A stretch of DNA of 64,000 bases from contig LSRY02000052.1 of the NCBI GenBank assembly GCA_001643675.2, forward strand, positions 62,001 through 126,000, given 5' to 3'. A program made the translations under genes and the position numbers. This DNA comes from Monocercomonoides exilis (taxonomy: Eukaryota > Preaxostyla > Oxymonadida > Polymastigidae). Positions 36,601 through 46,968 of this stretch are shown piece after piece. Position 1 is the first letter of the stretch, and each line of letters starts with the position of its first letter. The notes beneath the pieces are model-generated. The model was not told the origin of the DNA, made no database searches, and was given only the letters and a program-made list of their open reading frames with translations.

Positions 36601-39600
36601 CTGGCCAAGGTGCACATTGCGCATCTCTCGTTTCCGGCAGACAGCGGGGTTGTGTCGATGGATGGGGGGTCGGTGGAGGTGGCAGCATCAGACTGGACAT
36701 CCACCGAGGCAGAAGGGCCGCTGGTGTGTGCGGAGGGGTGCGAGAAGGCAGAGGTGGCAGATGGCTGCTGCTTCGACTGCTGCAGGTCAAGGGCGCCAGA
36801 GGGCGGGATCGTGAAGTGCACCCTCCTTGCTGCAGGCGCTCTGGTCCTGGCCAACTCCACCATCACAAACAGCGGCATCACAGGCGGCGGCGGGAGAGGC
36901 GGCGGCATCCATGCCTCGCTGCCTGAAGGGTCGACCAGCAACTACTTGGTGGAGGCCACCTCGTTCGGCAGCAACTGTGCCCAGTGCGGGAGGGACCTGT
37001 TCCTGGTGTGCGACGACCTCAACGACACCCTCTGCCCCTCCAAGTTCCTGATGCCACTTGCAACACCCAGCGGCGAGAAGTCAATCGACATGATGGGCTG
37101 CGACCGCCACCGCTTCCAGCAGCCGTCCCTCGATCTGTATCTGTTTTTGGTGCAGCGCCACGCCCCAGAAGTCTCCGTCGCCTCGACCGGATACGACATG
37201 GCAGGGTGCGGGAGCGAGCAGCACCCCTGCGCCACATTCTGGAAGGCGGTGGGCCAGCTCGACAGGAGCGTGGAGGCTGCAAGCCTGCTGGTCGGCGACT
37301 CAGCCACCCTGTGCAACTCGTTCGACCTGTCCAACTGCTCAGTGGCTGGCATGGCAGCACCGGCAGAACCAGAGTCAGATCCAGAGTCAGAGTCAGAGTC
37401 AGATCCAGAGTCTGGCGAGACCACACCAGCTGCAAAGCTTGTGCTGAAGAAGCCCGAGGCAGACTCGATGAGCAACGGGCTGGCCCGGAATTCGGGGCAC
37501 CTATCGTTTGCGAGTGTCTGCATGGTTCTCGACCACACGCTGGCCGATGCTGCGGGAATAGCGGTGTGCAGCGCAGCAGGAGAGCTGTGCATTGCCGGGT
37601 GTGTGCTGAGTGCAGGCACAGCAGGAGTGCGCTTCGCCGACCTCAAGTTTGTGGCAGTCCTCGGCGGGGCTCTGCATGTCACTGGGCTGGAGGCATCTGG
37701 GCTGAGCTTCGGGGAGGCGGTGTTTGAGTGGCAGAGGGGGTGCTCGTGCGTGCTGCAGAGCGTGGTGCTGGCAGACATCACAGCCAGCAGAGGGGTCATC
37801 CGGCAGCTCGGGGACGGGCCGCAGGGCAGGAACGAGGCACCGGCGCTCGAGGTGAACGGATCGTCGTTCGAGAGGGTGACAGCAGGGGGTGGGGAGGCGA
37901 GTGTGTTTGTGGACACGCCGGCCGGGTCGGCTGCGCTGCTGGTGAACGAGAGTGTGTTTGAGGCGTGCCGGTCAGACAGGTCGGAGAGGGGCGGGATGAT
38001 GCTGTTTGTGCTTGGGGAGGCGGGGGCGCTGGATGTGAGCAGCAGCAGGATCAGGGGGTGCCAGTGCTCGCAGGGAGCAGGGAAAGGGGGCGGGGTGTAT
38101 GTGAAGGCGGAGGGGCAGGGTGCGCTGGACTTTGTGTTCCGGGGGGTTGTGTTCAGCGGGAACAGCGCGTGGAAGGGCAGAGACGTCTTTGTGGAGTGCG
38201 TGTCCATCGCTGCCCAGATCAGCGAGTCCCAGTTCCGCCTTGACCTGCGGCCAGACGTGTACAACCGCTTCGACGCCATCTTCGGCAGCGACGCCACACA
38301 CGCTGCGCCTGTCGATCTGATGGACTATGTGACGATCTACCAGCAGAGCACCATTGTGGTGTCCACGCAGCCCGGCAGCGGCGGAGCAGACGGGCGGCAG
38401 TGCGGGAAGGTGGATGCGCCCTGCCGCACAGTCCCCCACGCCCTCCAGCACCTCATCGCCGACTGTGCCTCGCGCCTCCTCATCCGCACCTCCAGCACCA
38501 TCGACACCCAGTGCAGCTTCGCCAACCTCGAGGTCAACTCCGTGGCCAGAGCCATGGCCAGCGTGAGCATCGCCCCTCGCCTGCCCCCCACGCAGCACAC
38601 GCAGCAGAGCGTGGTGTGTGTGAGCGGCCGGGTGGTTGTGGAGAACGTGTGCTTTGCCCTCCCGGCCGACCTCCCCTCGCACTCCTCGCTTGTGTGTGCC
38701 GATCGCTCGGCCAACGCCTCGTTTGTGGGGTGCGAGTTCCGAGGAGAGGGAGGAGAGGGAGGAGAGGGAGGAGCAGGCGGGACAGGCAGTAGCGCCTCCC
38801 TCCCGACCCTTCTGTTGTGTGCCGAGAGCGAGGTGCGGCTGGAGGAGGTGCGTGTGGACAGCGTGAGGTGCACATCGATTGTGCAGTGCACAGAAGGGAG
38901 GGTGGCGGTGCGCCGACTGGTGGTGCAGGCAGTCAGCACCACCCGATGCGCACTCATGATGGCCGATGCCTGCAGCTCGGCAGAGGGGCTCGAGGCATCA
39001 GACTGCGCCATCGAGCACGGGTCGTTTGTGGAGGTGGCCAACAGCGGCGGGGCAGAGGCGGACGGAGCAGACAGACGCTCCTTTGCATGCTCCCTGGCCA
39101 GCCTCGCAAACATCTCGTCGGCCGATGCAGCATCCTGCTTCCGCTGCAGCATGGGCGGGGGTGCCCTCCGCCTCTCCAACTGCACGCTCTCGGGCTGCCT
39201 GTCAGCCGGCGCCTCCCTCGGCAGTCTGGCGTTGCTCGCACACAGCCCGGCTGCAGCCCTGAGCTCGTGTGTGTTCGAGGGCACAGCTGCCGGCCAGAGC
39301 GAGCACAGCCAGCCCGGCAACACTGGCCGAGACGAGCTGTGCGCCTGGAACACCTCGCTTGTTGCGTTCGCCAACTGCACCGCCACGCTCAGCGACACCA
39401 CAGTCTCGCACTCGCCGCTCGGGGGCATCGCTGCCGCTGCCAGCAGCATCGCAATGGCCGACGCCCGGATGTTTGCCAACAGCCCAGCTGCCCCGCACTA
39501 CCCCTCTGCCCGCAGAAACATCCTCTGCACCGGCCCCGGCACCCTCGCCATCGCAAGCCTGAAGGGCGGAGACGGCACCCCCGATGCCCCTTCCCTGTGG

Positions 39601-41370
39601 ATCCGGAACGAGGGGTGCCGCCTGGCCGGCATCATCCCCGACCGCCCCTCGCCCTTCTTCGTCCCGGTGCTGTCGTCTGCTGCCGCCCAGGAGGATGGCA
39701 GCCACATGGCGCTCACCCTCCGCGGGGCGCTCCTCCTGCCCTGCAGCCTCGCCTTCCGCCTCGTCACAAGCGCAGACGGCGTGGATGTGGTCGACAGCCA
39801 CGAGTTCGCAGACGACGGGTATGTGTCGGAGAGCGAGGCGCGGGGGCGTGTCCCGCTGGCCACCTTTGCCTCTGCACCCCCCTCTGCCGAAATCAGCGTT
39901 GCTGTCCTGTTTGGCGGGGCTGACGGCGCGCTGTGTGCAACACCACCCCTCGTCCTCAAAAACAGGTCAGAGCCTGCCAGCGCTGCCCACCCGGCCGAGG
40001 CTGCCGCACCGGCACTCCCGTCCTGGCTCGTGCTCCTCCTCGTTGCCTTCGGCCTGCTGTTCCTCGCTGCGCTGGCGGTGTCGGTTGCTGCCACAGTCCG
40101 TTGGAGAAAGCAAAAAAGGAGAACAGAAGAGTTGGAGGTGATTGTGAATGATAATATCAGAAAAGATCCGAAGGCGTTCGAGATGGTGACAATGGAGATG
40201 TCGCCCGAGGAGCAGTGGAGGAGAGCTGAGAGAGAGGCGGAGAAGAAGAATGATGAAAGGATAAAGAAGAGGGTGTATGCGAAAAGCTTGGGACACTCGG
40301 AGTCATCAGAGCATCTTCTGTCTGAGAGTGGCTCCACTGAATACATTTTGGGAAAGGATTCAGACAAGATTCCTGATTGGGCATTGGAAAAGGTTGAAGA
40401 GGAAGAGACAAGAAAGAGAACACCATCACCATCCATCTCATCCACTTCAACCACTTCAACGACAGATTCAGATACAACATTTGTTCGTATGGAAGATGCA
40501 TGCCCGACCACTTCATCGATGTCGAATCTGGTGGATGCGATGGCCTGCTCGTCTCCACACGAGAAGCTGATTGTGGATCTGAGGGATTCACTGTTCATGT
40601 TGCTGCATGGAAGGAACGAGAAGAAGGAGATGGCGATTGGCTCATTGAAGGAGAGGGAAATGACAGCTGCCCAAATCCTGTTCTGGGTGGCGAATCTCGC
40701 ACTCCACTCCTTTGACGAGATGGAAAACGGATTGTCTTCGCTGGCCAATCTCAGCCCCCACATTGTGCTGTTCTCGGAGCACATGGTCATCTGCATTGCC
40801 CTCCACTCCGACTGTTCATCTTCAGACGATTCCGACTCATCCTCCATCTCTTCGTCAACTGTTGTGACATCTGCCAGTGATGATGACGACGACGATGATG
40901 ATAGAGACTCGCTGCCCTCATCAGCGTTTGAGGATGCAGATGACAATTGGAAGGAGTGCCTGAGGTGGAAGGCGCCGGAGCTGCAGATGAGCAAGAAGAT
41001 GGGGGCAACAAAGGAGTCGGTGGCGTTCTCGATCGGGATGATGCTGTGGGAGTGCCTGGCGCTCCAGATCCCGTTTGGGGAGTATCCGGCCGAGGTGGCA
41101 GGGCAGAAGATCGCGAACGGGGAGAGGCCAAGGCTGGGGGCAGCAGGCGGAAGCACCCTGCTCGATGCAGTCAGGATGTGTCTCGAGCACGACCCTGGCT
41201 CCCGGCCGTCGCTCGTGCAGGCAAAGCGCGAGCTCATCCAGCGGTTTCCGAAGGGCGCAGCTGTGCCCACAGCATCCGATACAATCACCCTCGGCTGCCA
41301 GTCCCAGCCCCCCAGCACAGCCGCCTCCAGCGACCTGTTGGAGCCCAGCGGGCAGACAACGCTGAGATGA
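33642..41370 (+). CDS. giant beta-helix ectodomain / TM / pseudokinase receptor (arm 1 copy)
   Basis: Two exons, 33642..33762 and 33830..41370, encode 2,553 residues. The long ORF alone has no ATG giving a signal peptide. The ATG at 33642 does (MFLFFLLALSEGGVCSCA), and a 67-nt intron (GTGTGC to CTCAG) restores the frame. The ectodomain (about 2,080 residues) is Cys-, Gly- and Ser-rich with N-glycosylation sites and polymorphic-outer-membrane-protein-like coils such as YGGAIQISSN. It is divided by recurring CGxxxxPC marks. A membrane helix (about 2103-2127) precedes a basic/acidic juxtamembrane region and a kinase-like domain (about 2283-2514). That domain keeps the APE-like KAPEL, an F-helix SIGMMLWE and the SRPS arginine, but has LANLSPHIVL in place of an HRD loop, no DFG and no evident VAIK lysine. 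It is therefore a pseudokinase. Likely a surface receptor or adhesin; ligand unknown. Confidence 0.85.
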
Positions 41371-41875
41371 GCACCAAGCGCTCCTCCGCTGCTGCCCTGC
41401 CGAAAGGCTCAAACCTCATGAGACAAATGCAAATACAAAGAAACAACAACAAATGCAGGAGAAGCGAAGTGGCTTCTGCACAGACAAGGCCTGCACAAAG
41501 TGGCCACAAACACCCACTCGGTGGGCTCTGCTGATTGGGAACGACTGGCGTTGTTCCCCCCTTTTTCTCTTTCTTTGCCACTCTCAGTGGCATTTCCACC
41601 ACACACACGATGCACCTTTTTTATCTCCCAGTTTTTTCTCCCAGTTTTTTCTCCCAGTTTTTTCTTCATTTTTGTTTGCTTTTGTTTGTGTGGCACATCA
41701 ACCCTGCTTTTCATCTTGCAGATGACAGAGAAGAGAAGAAAAAAGGAAAGAAAACCATCCAATCTCCCTGTCACAATCTGTTTGTTCGATTTTTTTTTTA
41801 AAAATTTTTATTGGGAAAAAAAAAAAGAAAAAAAGGAAACACAAAACACAACAAAAAGGAAACAGCAGACACTTT
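41371..41875. other. 3' region between convergent receptor and PRIM2 genes (arm 1)
   Basis: About 500 bp separates the stop codons of the receptor (plus) and PRIM2 (minus). It contains three copies of a CCCAGTTTTTTCT unit near 41626-41665 and A-rich tracts. Arm 2's counterpart is 36 bases longer, through extra AAC/GTT triplets and a TTTTC-type insertion. No gene is evident. Confidence 0.6.
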
Positions 41876-43343
41876 CTAAGGCTTGCTCTCAATCTCCATC
41901 TCAACACCCTTCGCCCCCGAATCCTCCCCCAGAGCCCCAGCCTTCTCCTCCCCAGGCACCAGATCCTCAATGTCCATCATCTGCGACGCCAAAGACAAAG
42001 ACGACGACGAAGACAAAGACAAAGATGAAGGCAAAGATGAAGGCAAAGATGAAGACGATCCAGAAGCAGAATCCAGCACAGACGACTGCAATGCCCCTTT
42101 CTCCCCTTCCATCTTCATCTCCTTCATCTCCTTCATCTCCTTCGCCTCCTTCATCTCCTCTCTCTCTTTCTGCTCTTTCTCCCGCTGCTTCAGCGTTTCT
42201 GGGTCTGAGTAGTAGTTCCGGCTCTTCACAAAATACTCCAGCGGGTTCATCGGCGCCTGGAGGTTGAACGAGATGTCTCCTCCGTGCCTGAAGTAATACA
42301 TCACAGCACACGCTGGCTGCACACAAAGCACAACACAAATTCATAAACACAAACAATTTTTAAGGTATATCTTTTAAATATTATTTTTCAAACTTCACAT
42401 TTCTTTCCTCCACCTTCAACTAACGTGTCATAAACTTCATCTGCTTCCTTTGGTGTTAGAGAAGCTGTTTCAATAAGAGCATGTCTCAACTCGTCTTTCT
42501 GCATCCACGCAAAAGGGCATCCGTGACATTGGTCAGAAGTGCTTGGAGCTGGTCCGGATATCATTGAGCGACAGCTAAATTTTTATAAAATGTAAATTTG
42601 TCAAAGGGGAGAAAAAAATGAAACTTTCCGAATCAAAAATATAACAGAATAGCGAATGCTTCAGTTGAGCTTATCTCAAAAACAAAACACAAAAAAAGAA
42701 AGTGCATTTCCACTCTTCTCGAGTCTTTGATAGCGCAACATACGATTTTGGCTTGAAATTTGCCCTTTTCCCTTCAAGTCCATAATTATATCGGATTCCA
42801 TAAGCATATTCTCTCTCAAACTTCGTATCACCCACTGTTTGAGTTAACTCTCCCCTGAACAACGCCATTGTTTCTTCAAGTCCCATTCCGCATCCCTAGA
42901 AAACCACATTCAGAGAAAGAAATTTAATCCGGTTTCATGAAGTTCTTCTTCGAATAAAATAGCAATCAGCAAAAGAAACCTTCAAAAATAGCTGATATTG
43001 CACCCTTCCTTCGTATTTCAGATGATGTGCTCTTCGAAGATGCCGGTGAATCATCATCATGCAAAGAGGAAATGAAGCTGCTGCAAACTGCACATCAATG
43101 AAATAAAAATAAAATAAAATAAAAAACAAATTTTTAATAGTAAAAGTGTATACAAAAATTTAATTTTTTTTAAATAAATAGAATTTGACTATAATTTAAA
43201 GCCAAAATAAAACACAAACTGCATCAACATTGCTATTGTTTATTCGTGCTCCAGCAATGCTTACATCCTTTGAAGCAACTTCAGGCTGACGAATTATGGC
43301 TTCGAGATACGTACACTATTAAAATTTATATTGTTGATTGCCG

Positions 43344-43384
<41 letters not shown>

Positions 43385-44582
43385 ATAGACATAGTTTAAT
43401 AATAATATCAGATAAAACAAATTGCATACAATTCTTGGATCCGTTTTTGATAACTTTTCATAAAGATTGGCAGCAGTATCCATATCCTTTTGCAAACGCT
43501 ATGGGCAGAAATGATAAAATATTTGTGGAAAAGAATCAATGTGAAAGGTGAATAGAAAAAAGTGAATTTTCAAAGATTGAAAAGCTTTTAAAGTTATTAC
43601 ATTAAAAAAAAAAAATATGTCACTATTCTTTAACTAGATGCTCTTTATTTCCAACAAACCTCGGCCATAATTGTTTCAAACACACGACACAAATGTTTAC
43701 GATGAACAACAGCTACACTTCCACAAAGATATGCTCTACGCTGTTGAATAAGAGTGGGGCATCGCTGCCATGGAACCTTTTATTTTTAAAATTCAATTTA
43801 TACGAAATTAAAGGAGAATAAAGGAAAAAGTTGAAAAAAACAATCAAAAAGATCATACCAAAAAATAATCTTTTAAATTAACATCATTTCCGTATTCACT
43901 CAGAGTGCTATCCGAGACTTGTTGCCATTGGAGCCAATTCTTTATCTTTTTCTTGAACGAATCGTCAGGCTAAAATATTTGTAATTCACGTTCATTAAAT
44001 TTCAAAAAGTCAATAAAATTTAATTAGTTTTTAAAAACGTTATGAAATGAGACATACATCATCGTAGGCAAAATTATTTTTATTGATAAATGCAGTTTGT
44101 TGCTGTAATGTAGCATCAGTATATCTAAAAGAGAATATTATAACTTCACTATTCACGAATGTCCTAGCAAGCTCATGACTATAAAAATAAAAAATTTAAT
44201 AATTATGTAGCAATGTATTTCATAATAAACGTACTTTTTTGCACAGGCAAGCTTATAGATCCAATGAGAAGCTTGATCACCTCTTTTTGTCATTATTGGA
44301 CGGAATTGAGAATCACTTTCAATTGCCGCAAAAATATTTATTTGCTCTTCTCTGGTCTTTCCAGTTAGTTCCAACAATCTCTTGTGAACTTCAAATTCAA
44401 AAGAAATTTATTTAAAAAATCAAAAAAGAAGCACTACATTGACTTCGAAGAAATCCAAGTTGATAAAAATCATCAAGAGACACAGTATCTGTCGGCTCTA
44501 CATTGTAAAATGATAACTCATATTTATCAACCCTTGAAGCCGGACGGTAGGATGATTGTTGTTTTGAACGAAGAACTTGCAT
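41876..44582 (-). CDS. PRIM2: DNA primase large subunit
   Basis: Eleven minus-strand exons: 44582-44444, 44388-44235, 44178-44058, 43969-43859, 43776-43660, 43498-43430, 43315-43220, 43087-42980, 42895-42744, 42574-42399 and 42312-41876. They total 1,680 nt (559 residues) with all phases consistent. Exon 1 could end six bases later. The product is the iron-sulfur subunit that, with the catalytic primase, makes RNA primers for polymerase alpha. Conserved signatures include RRAHHLKYEGRVQYQLFLK and YAYGIRYNYGLEGKRANFKP. All four 4Fe-4S cysteines are present: FPLCMMM, the C of CRSMI, GCPF and the C before AVMYYF. The last exon supplies the fourth cysteine and a lineage-specific acidic/Ser-rich tail, and lies in inverted-repeat arm 1. 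The remaining exons are in the single-copy spacer. Confidence 0.9.
43344..43383. repeat. A40 homopolymer inside a PRIM2 intron
   Basis: Forty consecutive A (T on the transcribed strand) lie in the 114-nt intron between PRIM2 exons 6 and 7. In the transcript the run sits upstream of the acceptor and could act as an exaggerated polypyrimidine tract. The length may vary between molecules or be an assembly estimate. Confidence 0.9.
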
Positions 44583-44823
44583 AAAGTTGTTAAGGGTTTG
44601 TAGCTTTTATTTAAATTATCAATTGATTGATTTTTTCTTTGAAAATAGAAATTAAAAATTCTGTACAAATCAAACAAAAACAACAAACATTATTCAAAGT
44701 TCAATATAAATTCTGAAACAAGTCTATCTCATGATGTACTTTTTATTTCAGAAAAAAGAATAATTTCCCGAAAAAACAAAAGAACAAAAAAGTGTTTAAA
44801 AAATGACGTGTGTTGACATGCTT

Positions 44824-45447
44824 TCAAATGATTTTCCTAAGTTTCAAAAACTTAATAAAGAAGCGAAGTTGCAAATAACCGAAACCAATGACAATTAAAA
44901 TTTGAATGATATGAAAGATAACTATTCTCAGTGCATTATTTGATTCAGTTGTAATTAGTTCATTGTGACGTTGAAGATAGTATTTTTGCTCAGCTTCAAT
45001 CATATGCATTTTCGATTCCAAGCGCTTTAAAAACATTTCAGGTGCCTCGTTAGCTTCTTGATCAGCAATAGAGTCTCCAAAGCCGGTTTTAACATCCATT
45101 GATAAATAAAGCGTTCTTTTTGATGACAAAAATGATGAGTTAGTTGCTAAGCAAAGTTGATGTTCCCCCGGAACCATTGACGTAAATGAAAATAAACCAC
45201 TTGGCTTTTGCTCGGATCGTAAAATATCAGCTCCGTTAGGGTCAACAACCGAAACTGTAACACCCACAGGACGACGATTCGTTTCATTTTTGTGTACTTC
45301 AAATTTATATTTTACTTGAACAAGTGTTTCAGTTGCATAATCATCTGAAACGCAAAATTCTTTTCCCTCTTGTACAGGAATAAGAAAAGAATCTGTTATT
45401 TGAATGAAAGAGAAGAGAATGAAAAACATGTTCGAAAAAATGAGCAC
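44824..45447 (-). CDS. p24/TMED (emp24) cargo receptor
   Basis: This single-exon gene encodes 207 residues with the complete p24 layout: signal peptide (about 1-20), GOLD domain with two cysteines (EFCVSDDY and HQLCLATN) that can form its disulfide, a helical stretch (about 130-170), a membrane helix (about 175-195) and a short cytosolic tail. The tail, RFFIKFLKLRKII, has the diphenylalanine and basic residues that bind COPII and COPI coats. p24 proteins cycle between ER and Golgi and select cargo into vesicles. The subfamily cannot be assigned by eye. The gene lies 241 bp upstream of PRIM2 on the same strand and 153 bp from the divergent PRL gene. Confidence 0.85.
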   Translation of the reverse strand: MLIFSNMFFILFSFIQITDSFLIPVQEGKEFCVSDDYATETLVQVKYKFEVHKNETNRRPVGVTVSVVDPNGADILRSEQKPSGLFSFTSMVPGEHQLCLATNSSFLSSKRTLYLSMDVKTGFGDSIADQEANEAPEMFLKRLESKMHMIEAEQKYYLQRHNELITTESNNALRIVIFHIIQILIVIGFGYLQLRFFIKFLKLRKII

Positions 45448-45600
45448 TAATGGGTCATTTTAACCATTATAGAATACTGATTGAGTCTGTGTTCTGAGGC
45501 TCCAGTCCGGGAAACCGTTTTATCTTTCATCACGCCTTGAAAGTCGAGTTAATTCTTAAAATTTTATTTCCTTATTGGAATTTAACCTCGTTATTTTGCC
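45448..45600. promoter_or_regulatory. 153-bp divergent promoter region (p24 / PRL phosphatase)
   Basis: The start codons of the p24 gene (minus) and the PRL gene (plus) are separated by 153 bp, which must hold both promoters. No specific element is recognisable. Confidence 0.4.
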
Positions 45601-46497
45601 ATGCAGGTTTTGTGCTTTACGTTTTAACGTTGTATTTTTTTATAAATATTATTTTTGATTTAATAGAACATTACATCAGCATTTTCGCATCCTCCTTCGC
45701 TTATTGAAACAAAATATTGGATTTTTTTCATATGTGGCACACCTAAAACAACTTTGCTTGATGTCTTTGGGCGTCAACTTGCAGAGCACAGCATAAAGCA
45801 TGTAGTTCGATTGTCGCACGACATGTATCCAACTGAAAACCTTGAAAAAGATGGAGTTCAGTTTCATGTGTGCATTTGAGTGATCATTTGAAAAACTATT
45901 TTTTTTTCAATTCTTTCAGGATTGGGCATTTCCTGATGGTGATTCTCCTCCTCCAGAGTTTCTTAATCAGGTTTCAGTAAATCTTATGTAATATCACAAT
46001 TTACGTTTTGTTGTATCGTTTCTTTTTTTAATAGTGGTTTGAGTTACTTGAATCAATTGCCGCAAAGAAAGACAGTGCTTCAAAACCAACAATTGCTGTT
46101 CATTGTTCGGCAGGTCTTGGACGGTTTGAACGAAAAAGTTTTTATTTTTATAAGAAATTCACATTGCTTCAATTTTTTGTATTATCAAAACACTGCTATT
46201 GTTTATTTCCACATAAATGTGAAAAAACATTTCACAAATCATTTATTACCGATTTGCATCTGCTTTCAATTTTTGCACATTTACAACGTACTACTTAAAA
46301 CTTGCTGATACAGTGCTCCAGAATTTGTGTGCTGTGCTTTGATTGAATTTGGAATGGACCCTGCAGATGCTCTTGCTTTGGTTAGAAAACATAGGAAAGA
46401 TGCACTTAACAAAAAGCAAGTTAGCTACGTTTTGGGATATAAGAAATCGAAAAAGAGAAAGTTGTCGTTGAGTGATGGCGTTTGCTGTATTGTTTAA
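45601..46497 (+). CDS. PRL-type protein tyrosine phosphatase (PTP4A family), prenylated
   Basis: Five exons, 45601..45606 (Met-Gln only), 45667..45867, 45920..45970, 46035..46123 and 46314..46497, join to 176 residues, close to the 173 of human PRL-1. The P-loop HCSAGLGRAP (HCxxGxxR) and the general-acid loop HDWAFPDGDSPP (equivalent to DWPFDDGAPP) are complete. In human PRL the residue after the P-loop Arg is Ala, as here. A basic patch (YKKSKKRK) and a terminal CaaX box, CCIV, indicate farnesylation or geranylgeranylation and membrane attachment. PRLs regulate growth and CNNM magnesium transporters in animals; the role in protists is unknown. The intron phases reproduce the family alignment without gaps. 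Confidence 0.9.
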
Positions 46498-46968
46498 ATT
46501 GCAGGATGGTCACTTCGTATTTTGGTGCAAGAGAAGAAGCGCAAAGTTAATCTTTTCTTATTTTTATTCAGCTCATTGGTTAACTTTCACTTTTAAAAAG
46601 TCGTTTATTCATTTTTTTTTTCTCTGGTCAAAGAGCGACTTGAAGGATGGAGTTTCAAGGTATTATTTCCTTGATTTTCAAGCATTTCAACAAATTGGAA
46701 ACTGAAGTTTTTGATTCATTATAATGCTATTCCTTTTATGTTCGTGTCTTTGGAGAGAAAAGTATTTTTATGTATTCTTTGTATTTTTTTTTCCCCCAAA
46801 AATAAATCGAAAAATATTTTAACTTTTGCATCACTTGAATTAACTTAAAATTATTTATGAAACAGAAGGAAATTTTGTGGAATAACACAAAAATAAAGCA
46901 TCTATAGAGATAAATAAATCATGAAATGGTTGAGAATTAGCGAAGTGAGATGCTCTAAAAGAATCTTT
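46498..46968. other. intergenic region between convergent genes
   Basis: About 470 bp separates the PRL stop from the LRRC23-like stop. AATAAA occurs at 46801. I see no gene. Confidence 0.55.

Larger units (their letters stand above)
31906..42344 (+). repeat. inverted repeat, arm 1
   Basis: This 10.4-kb segment is repeated in reverse orientation at 53292-63764. Matching ends: 42344 pairs with 53292, in the last intron of PRIM2, and 31906 pairs with 63764, in the last codons of the transposase. Colinearity is nearly perfect: paired coordinates sum to 95672-95673 over the receptor and 95636 at the inner end. The 36-base difference comes from small insertions in the non-coding part downstream of the receptor. 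Because the complete PRIM2 gene and the complete transposon lie across arm 1's ends, arm 1 looks like the source and arm 2 the copy. Confidence 0.95.

Noticed and set aside
35046-36941. Long open frame (631 codons) antisense to the receptor, with several more up to 606 codons on the opposite strand of both arms
   Set aside because: These are by-products of GC-rich coding DNA with few stop-like triplets on the other strand. Their translations are Pro/Ser/Arg-rich without domains, and the sense frame has all the family features.
31906-42344. The arm as a giant transposon (Maverick/Polinton-like) or integrated virus
   Set aside because: I see no integrase, protein-primed polymerase, capsid or packaging gene, and the arm ends lack terminal inverted repeats. 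The inner breakpoint is inside a host intron.
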